Below are positions 60,907 through 64,000 of a stretch of DNA of 64,000 nt, piece after piece. The translations under genes and the position numbers were made by a program. The stretch covers positions 3,071,501 through 3,135,500 of the forward strand of contig NZ_CP009452.1 of assembly GCF_001278035.1 (NCBI RefSeq). The letters run 5' to 3'. The stretch is from Sphingopyxis sp. 113P3 (GTDB taxonomy: Bacteria; Pseudomonadota; Alphaproteobacteria; Sphingomonadales; Sphingomonadaceae). The notes beneath the pieces are model-generated. The model was given only the letters and a program-made list of their open reading frames with translations, did not search any database and had not been told where the DNA came from. Numbering within the stretch: position 1 is the stretch's first letter; every line of letters starts with the position of its first letter.

Positions 60907-60997
60907 TCCTTCGAATCATGATCAGACCGCCTTTGGGTCATCGGAAAATCATTTCAGGAGATGAAAGATATTTGTTCGGCAAAAAGACGCAGAGTCA

Positions 60998-61549
60998 TTG
61001 CCTCCAGGGAAAGATCGGGATGAAGCGCCAGCCGTCGCGGACGAAATCCTGCTACGCAAGCCGAGGGCCGCAGACGGACCAGCCATAACCGCGTTGATTG
61101 CGGCCTGCCCGCCGCTTGATCGCAACAGCCGCTATTGCAACCTTCTGCAATGCGCGCATTTCGCCGACAATTGCATTGTCGCCGAAAAGGCGGGCCGCAT
61201 CGTCGGCTGGGTCTCAGGCTATCGCCCTCCTTCGGAGCCTGACACCTTTTTTGTCTGGCAGGTCGCCGTCTCGGCAGAGGGGCGCGGGAAGCAGCTTGCC
61301 CGCCGCATGATCTCCGCCCTGCTTGCAAGGCCGGAGCAGCGGGATGCGACCCATCTGATCACCACGATAACCGATGACAATGAGGCGTCATGGCGTCTGT
61401 TTCGCGGGCTAGCCAGAGATTGGCGAGCCCCCCTTGAGCGGAAGGCGTTTTTCGAGCGCGAAACCCACTTCGCCGGCGCCCACGCTACCGAGTTCCTGGC
61501 CCGCATCGGACCTATTGATCGCCAGACCATTCACGAAAAACGGGGTTGA
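60998..61549 (+). CDS. ectA: L-2,4-diaminobutyrate acetyltransferase
   Basis: Acetylates diaminobutyrate to N-gamma-acetyl-diaminobutyrate, second step of ectoine synthesis. GNAT-fold features: RKPRAADGPAITALIAACPPLDRNSRYCNLLQCAHFADNCIVAE and DTFFVWQVAVSAEGRGKQLARRM. A TTG at 60998 gives 183 residues; no in-frame ATG is available before the conserved region. Four-gene run ectA-ectB-ectC-ectD with short gaps. Confidence 0.93.
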   Translation: MPPGKDRDEAPAVADEILLRKPRAADGPAITALIAACPPLDRNSRYCNLLQCAHFADNCIVAEKAGRIVGWVSGYRPPSEPDTFFVWQVAVSAEGRGKQLARRMISALLARPEQRDATHLITTITDDNEASWRLFRGLARDWRAPLERKAFFERETHFAGAHATEFLARIGPIDRQTIHEKRG

Positions 61550-61552
61550 ACC

Positions 61553-62857
61553 ATGACCATGTCACCTGAACCGTCCGGCACGATTCCGGACACGGCCATC
61601 TATGATCGCCGCGAATCCGCAGTCAGAAGCTATGCCCGCTCGATGCCGCGCCAGTTCGGCCGCGCCGAAGGCGTGTGGATGCATGACGATCAGGGCGGCC
61701 GGTATCTCGACTTTCTGTCGGGCTGCTCAACGCTCAACTATGGTCACAATCATCCGATTTTGAAGCAGGCCTTGCTCGACTATATTTCCGCGGACGGTAT
61801 CGCACACGGGCTCGACCTTCACACCAGCGCCAAGCAAGACTTTCTCTCGGCTTTCGAGGAGCTGATTCTGAAGCCGCGCGGGCTCGATTATCGGGCGATG
61901 TTCACTGGGCCCACGGGCACCAATGCGGTCGAGGCCGCGATCAAGCTCGCGCGCAAGATTACGGGCCGCGAGTTGGTGATTGCCTTCACCAATGGCTTCC
62001 ACGGCATGACGCTCGGCGCGCTCGCCTGCACCGGCAACGCTGCCAAGCGCGGGGGCGCGGGCGTGCCGCTCAGCCATGTCGCGCACGAGCCCTATGACGG
62101 CTACTATGGCCCCGACGTCGACACCGCCGACCTTCTGGAGCAAAGGCTCGCCGATCCCTCGAGCGGACTCGACGCTCCCGCTGCCTTCCTTGTCGAGACG
62201 GTGCAGGGTGAAGGCGGCCTCAACGCCGCATCACCCGAATGGCTCCGCCGGATTGCCGATATCGCGAAGTCGCACGGCGCGCTGCTGATCGTCGATGACA
62301 TCCAGGCCGGCTGCGGCCGCACGGGCGGCTTCTTCAGCTTCGAGGCCATGGGTTTCACCCCCGACATCGTGACGCTCGCCAAGTCGCTGTCGGGCATGGG
62401 GCTGCCCTTTGCGCTGACCCTGCTGCGCCCCGAACTCGACCAATGGTCGCCAGGTGAGCACAACGGAACGTTTCGGGGGAACAACCACGCCTTCGTGACA
62501 GCAACCGCGGCGCTACGCCATTTCTGGAGCACGGATGCATTTCACCGCGACATTGAGCGGCGCAGCCAGCTTCTCGAATCGCGCCTCCTTCGCATCGCCG
62601 CCGAACATGGCTTCGAAGTGCGCGGCCGCGGCATGATGCGCGGGATCAATCTCGGCTCGGGTGAACTCGCCGCGAGCGTGACCGCCGCCTGTTTCGATGC
62701 CGGTCTCATCATCGAGACCAGCGGTGCGCGTGACGAAGTTGTCAAGGTGCTCGCGCCGCTTGTCATCGACGATGCCGTCCTCGGCATCGGCCTCGACATA
62801 CTCGAAGCCAAGATACGCGAGGCGACGGACAACAATTATGCCGTCGCCGCCGAATAA
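61553..62857 (+). CDS. ectB: Diaminobutyrate-2-oxoglutarate transaminase
   Basis: PLP aminotransferase that turns aspartate semialdehyde into diaminobutyrate with glutamate as donor, the entry to ectoine. 434 residues; family segments include ESAVRSYARSMPRQFGRAEGVWMHD, GPTGTNAVEAAIKLARK, LIVDDIQAGCGRTGGFFSFE and the PLP lysine K277 in TLAKSLSG. It begins 3 nt after the ectA stop. Confidence 0.96.
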   Translation: MTMSPEPSGTIPDTAIYDRRESAVRSYARSMPRQFGRAEGVWMHDDQGGRYLDFLSGCSTLNYGHNHPILKQALLDYISADGIAHGLDLHTSAKQDFLSAFEELILKPRGLDYRAMFTGPTGTNAVEAAIKLARKITGRELVIAFTNGFHGMTLGALACTGNAAKRGGAGVPLSHVAHEPYDGYYGPDVDTADLLEQRLADPSSGLDAPAAFLVETVQGEGGLNAASPEWLRRIADIAKSHGALLIVDDIQAGCGRTGGFFSFEAMGFTPDIVTLAKSLSGMGLPFALTLLRPELDQWSPGEHNGTFRGNNHAFVTATAALRHFWSTDAFHRDIERRSQLLESRLLRIAAEHGFEVRGRGMMRGINLGSGELAASVTAACFDAGLIIETSGARDEVVKVLAPLVIDDAVLGIGLDILEAKIREATDNNYAVAAE

Positions 62858-62872
62858 CGCAGGAGAAACCGC

Positions 62873-63274
62873 ATGATCGTCCGCCACCTCAACGACATCC
62901 GCAAGTCTGACCGCAACGTCCGCTCCAATGGCTGGGCGAGCGCCCGGATGCTGCTCAAGGATGATGGAATGGGCTTCTCCTTCCACATCACCACAATGTT
63001 CGCGGGGAGCGAGCTCAAGATGCACTATCAGAACCATCTTGAGGCCGTCTTCATTCTCAAGGGCACCGGCACGGTCGAAGATCTGGCCACTGGCGAAGTC
63101 CACCGGCTGGAGCCCGGCGTTCTATATGCGCTCAATGACCATGACCGGCACATCGTGCGGCCCGAGACGGATATATTGACCGCCTGCGCCTTCAACCCGC
63201 CCGTGACCGGCAAGGAGGTGCATGACGAAAGCGGGGCCTATCCCGCTGACGCCGACCGCGTCGCTGCCGATTGA
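62873..63274 (+). CDS. ectC: Ectoine synthase
   Basis: Cupin-fold dehydratase that closes N-gamma-acetyl-diaminobutyrate to ectoine. 133 residues with [31 protein letters not shown] and [18 protein letters not shown]. The iron ligands described for this family are in place at E57, Y85 and H93. It follows ectB after 15 bp and has GGAG upstream. Confidence 0.96.
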   Translation: MIVRHLNDIRKSDRNVRSNGWASARMLLKDDGMGFSFHITTMFAGSELKMHYQNHLEAVFILKGTGTVEDLATGEVHRLEPGVLYALNDHDRHIVRPETDILTACAFNPPVTGKEVHDESGAYPADADRVAAD

Positions 63275-63301
63275 TCCCAAGAATGAAAAAGGAGGCGTCC
63301 G

Positions 63302-64000
63302 ATGCAGGACCTCTATCCCTCACGCCGCAGCGCCGAGGCGGAGATGCGGCCGCGGCTCGACCCTGTCGTTCATAACCAATGGACGGAGGACGCACCGATC
63401 AGCGCCGCGCAGGCCGAGCAGTTCGACCGCGACGGCTATATCCTGCTCCAGCATATCTTCTCGGAAGAGGAGGTGGCCTTCCTGCAAAAGGCTGCAGGCG
63501 CTCTGCTCGCGGATCCGAACGCGCTCGACCGCGAGACGATCGTGACCGAACCCCAGGCCAAAGAGATACGCTCGATCTTCGAGATCCATGCGCAAAGCCC
63601 CGTGATGGCGCGCCTCGCTGCCGACGCACGGCTTGCCGATGTCGCGCGTTTTCTGCTTGGCGACGAGGTTTACATCCACCAGTCGCGCCTCAACTATAAG
63701 CCTGGCTTTCGAGGCAAGGAATTCTACTGGCACAGCGATTTCGAGACATGGCATGTCGAGGACGGCATGCCGCGGATGCGCGCGCTGTCGATGTCGGTCC
63801 TGCTCGCGGACAATACCCCGCACAACGGGCCGCTGATGCTGATACCGGGGTCGCACCGCACGTTCTTAAGCTGCGTCGGCGAAACCCCGGACAATCATTA
63901 TCTCAGCTCGCTCAAACGCCAGGAATATGGCGTCCCTGATGAAGAAAGCCTTGCCGAGCTCGCGCACAAGCACGGGATCGTGGCGCCGACCGGCAAGCCG
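63302..64000 (+). CDS. ectD: Ectoine 5-hydroxylase (partial)
   Basis: 2-oxoglutarate/Fe(II) dioxygenase that makes 5-hydroxyectoine. The first 233 residues are present; the C-terminus runs off the right edge. The start is MQDLYPSRRSAEAEMRPRLDPVV with GGAGG upstream. The iron motif H144-x-D146 lies in FYWHSDFETWHVEDGMPRMRALSMSVLL. It follows ectC by 27 bp, so the strain should make both ectoine and hydroxyectoine. Confidence 0.95.
   Translation, partial: MQDLYPSRRSAEAEMRPRLDPVVHNQWTEDAPISAAQAEQFDRDGYILLQHIFSEEEVAFLQKAAGALLADPNALDRETIVTEPQAKEIRSIFEIHAQSPVMARLAADARLADVARFLLGDEVYIHQSRLNYKPGFRGKEFYWHSDFETWHVEDGMPRMRALSMSVLLADNTPHNGPLMLIPGSHRTFLSCVGETPDNHYLSSLKRQEYGVPDEESLAELAHKHGIVAPTGKP

Noticed and set aside
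1..64000. tRNA, rRNA, CRISPR or prophage elements
   Set aside because: No T-loop-like GGTTCGAATCC pattern in intergenic DNA, no spaced direct-repeat array and no phage structural genes were seen by eye; a tRNA scan program would settle the tRNA point.

Overview
The window is GC-rich, densely packed alphaproteobacterial chromosome, most likely from a Sphingomonadaceae member close to Sphingopyxis. That placement is an inference. It rests on the HWE kinase/PhyR/NepR/EcfG general stress locus, the direct-repeat LexA box, the Coq7/DsbB/PmbA housekeeping set, and an ectABCD cluster whose ectoine synthase carries metal ligands at E57, Y85 and H93, as I recall for the Sphingopyxis alaskensis enzyme. 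Nothing looks like plasmid or phage backbone. I saw no tRNA, rRNA or CRISPR array.

Layout. 1-5.2 kb: purQ (cut by the left edge), purS, bfd-bfr with tandem iron-type operators, two DUF1801 genes (one frameshifted) and a Tat-exported PhoD phosphatase. 5.2-13.1 kb: a DUF3667 membrane protein, proA, nadD-rsfS-rlmH, an EnvC-like activator, an S41 protease, dsbB and coq7. 13.2-20 kb: a secreted protein of unknown role, a SulP permease without STAS domain, an S9 peptidase, pmbA and a CysQ-like phosphatase. 20-24 kb: a first ISAs1 element directly upstream of rpsM-rpsK-rpoA-rplQ, and a 32-bp solo end of the same IS behind the rplQ terminator. 24-36 kb: prolyl oligopeptidase, an EEP-fold protein, free Met-R-sulfoxide reductase, a glycine-zipper protein, two DUF2807 proteins, an ECF sigma/NrsF pair, a Gre factor with a 59-aa helix-turn-helix (HTH) partner, a flavoprotein and a DEAD-box helicase.

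36-38 kb: a second ISAs1 element splits a quinone oxidoreductase gene with an exact 10-bp duplication. 38-44.8 kb: a minus-strand formaldehyde/one-carbon cluster (adhC/frmA, VOC, purU, VOC, proX, fghA), then sdaA and sodB. 44.8-50.1 kb: four overlapping genes for DNA repair (radical SAM protein, DUF4130-UdgX, ligase-associated exonuclease, ATP-dependent ligase). A GAAC-N7-GAAC LexA-type box lies 20 bp before the first start. This is the most interesting unit in the window. 50.1-55.7 kb: the general stress response locus (HWE kinase, PhyR, a second EcfG, NepR-EcfG), interrupted by a DinB/TetR divergent pair. 55.8-58.4 kb: a sugar dehydrogenase lipoprotein, a hydrolase and a GNAT enzyme. 58.4-60.3 kb: an AT-richer, gene-poor stretch with two small tail-anchored proteins. 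60.3-64 kb: a MarR regulator and ectABCD (ectD runs off the right edge).

The genes group into four functional sets: core metabolism and translation; stress sensing (PhyR cascade, ECF/NrsF); chemical detoxification (formaldehyde, methionine sulfoxide, superoxide); and osmoprotection (ectoine and hydroxyectoine). Two ISAs1 insertions have caused one clear gene loss and reshaped the upstream region of the alpha ribosomal operon.
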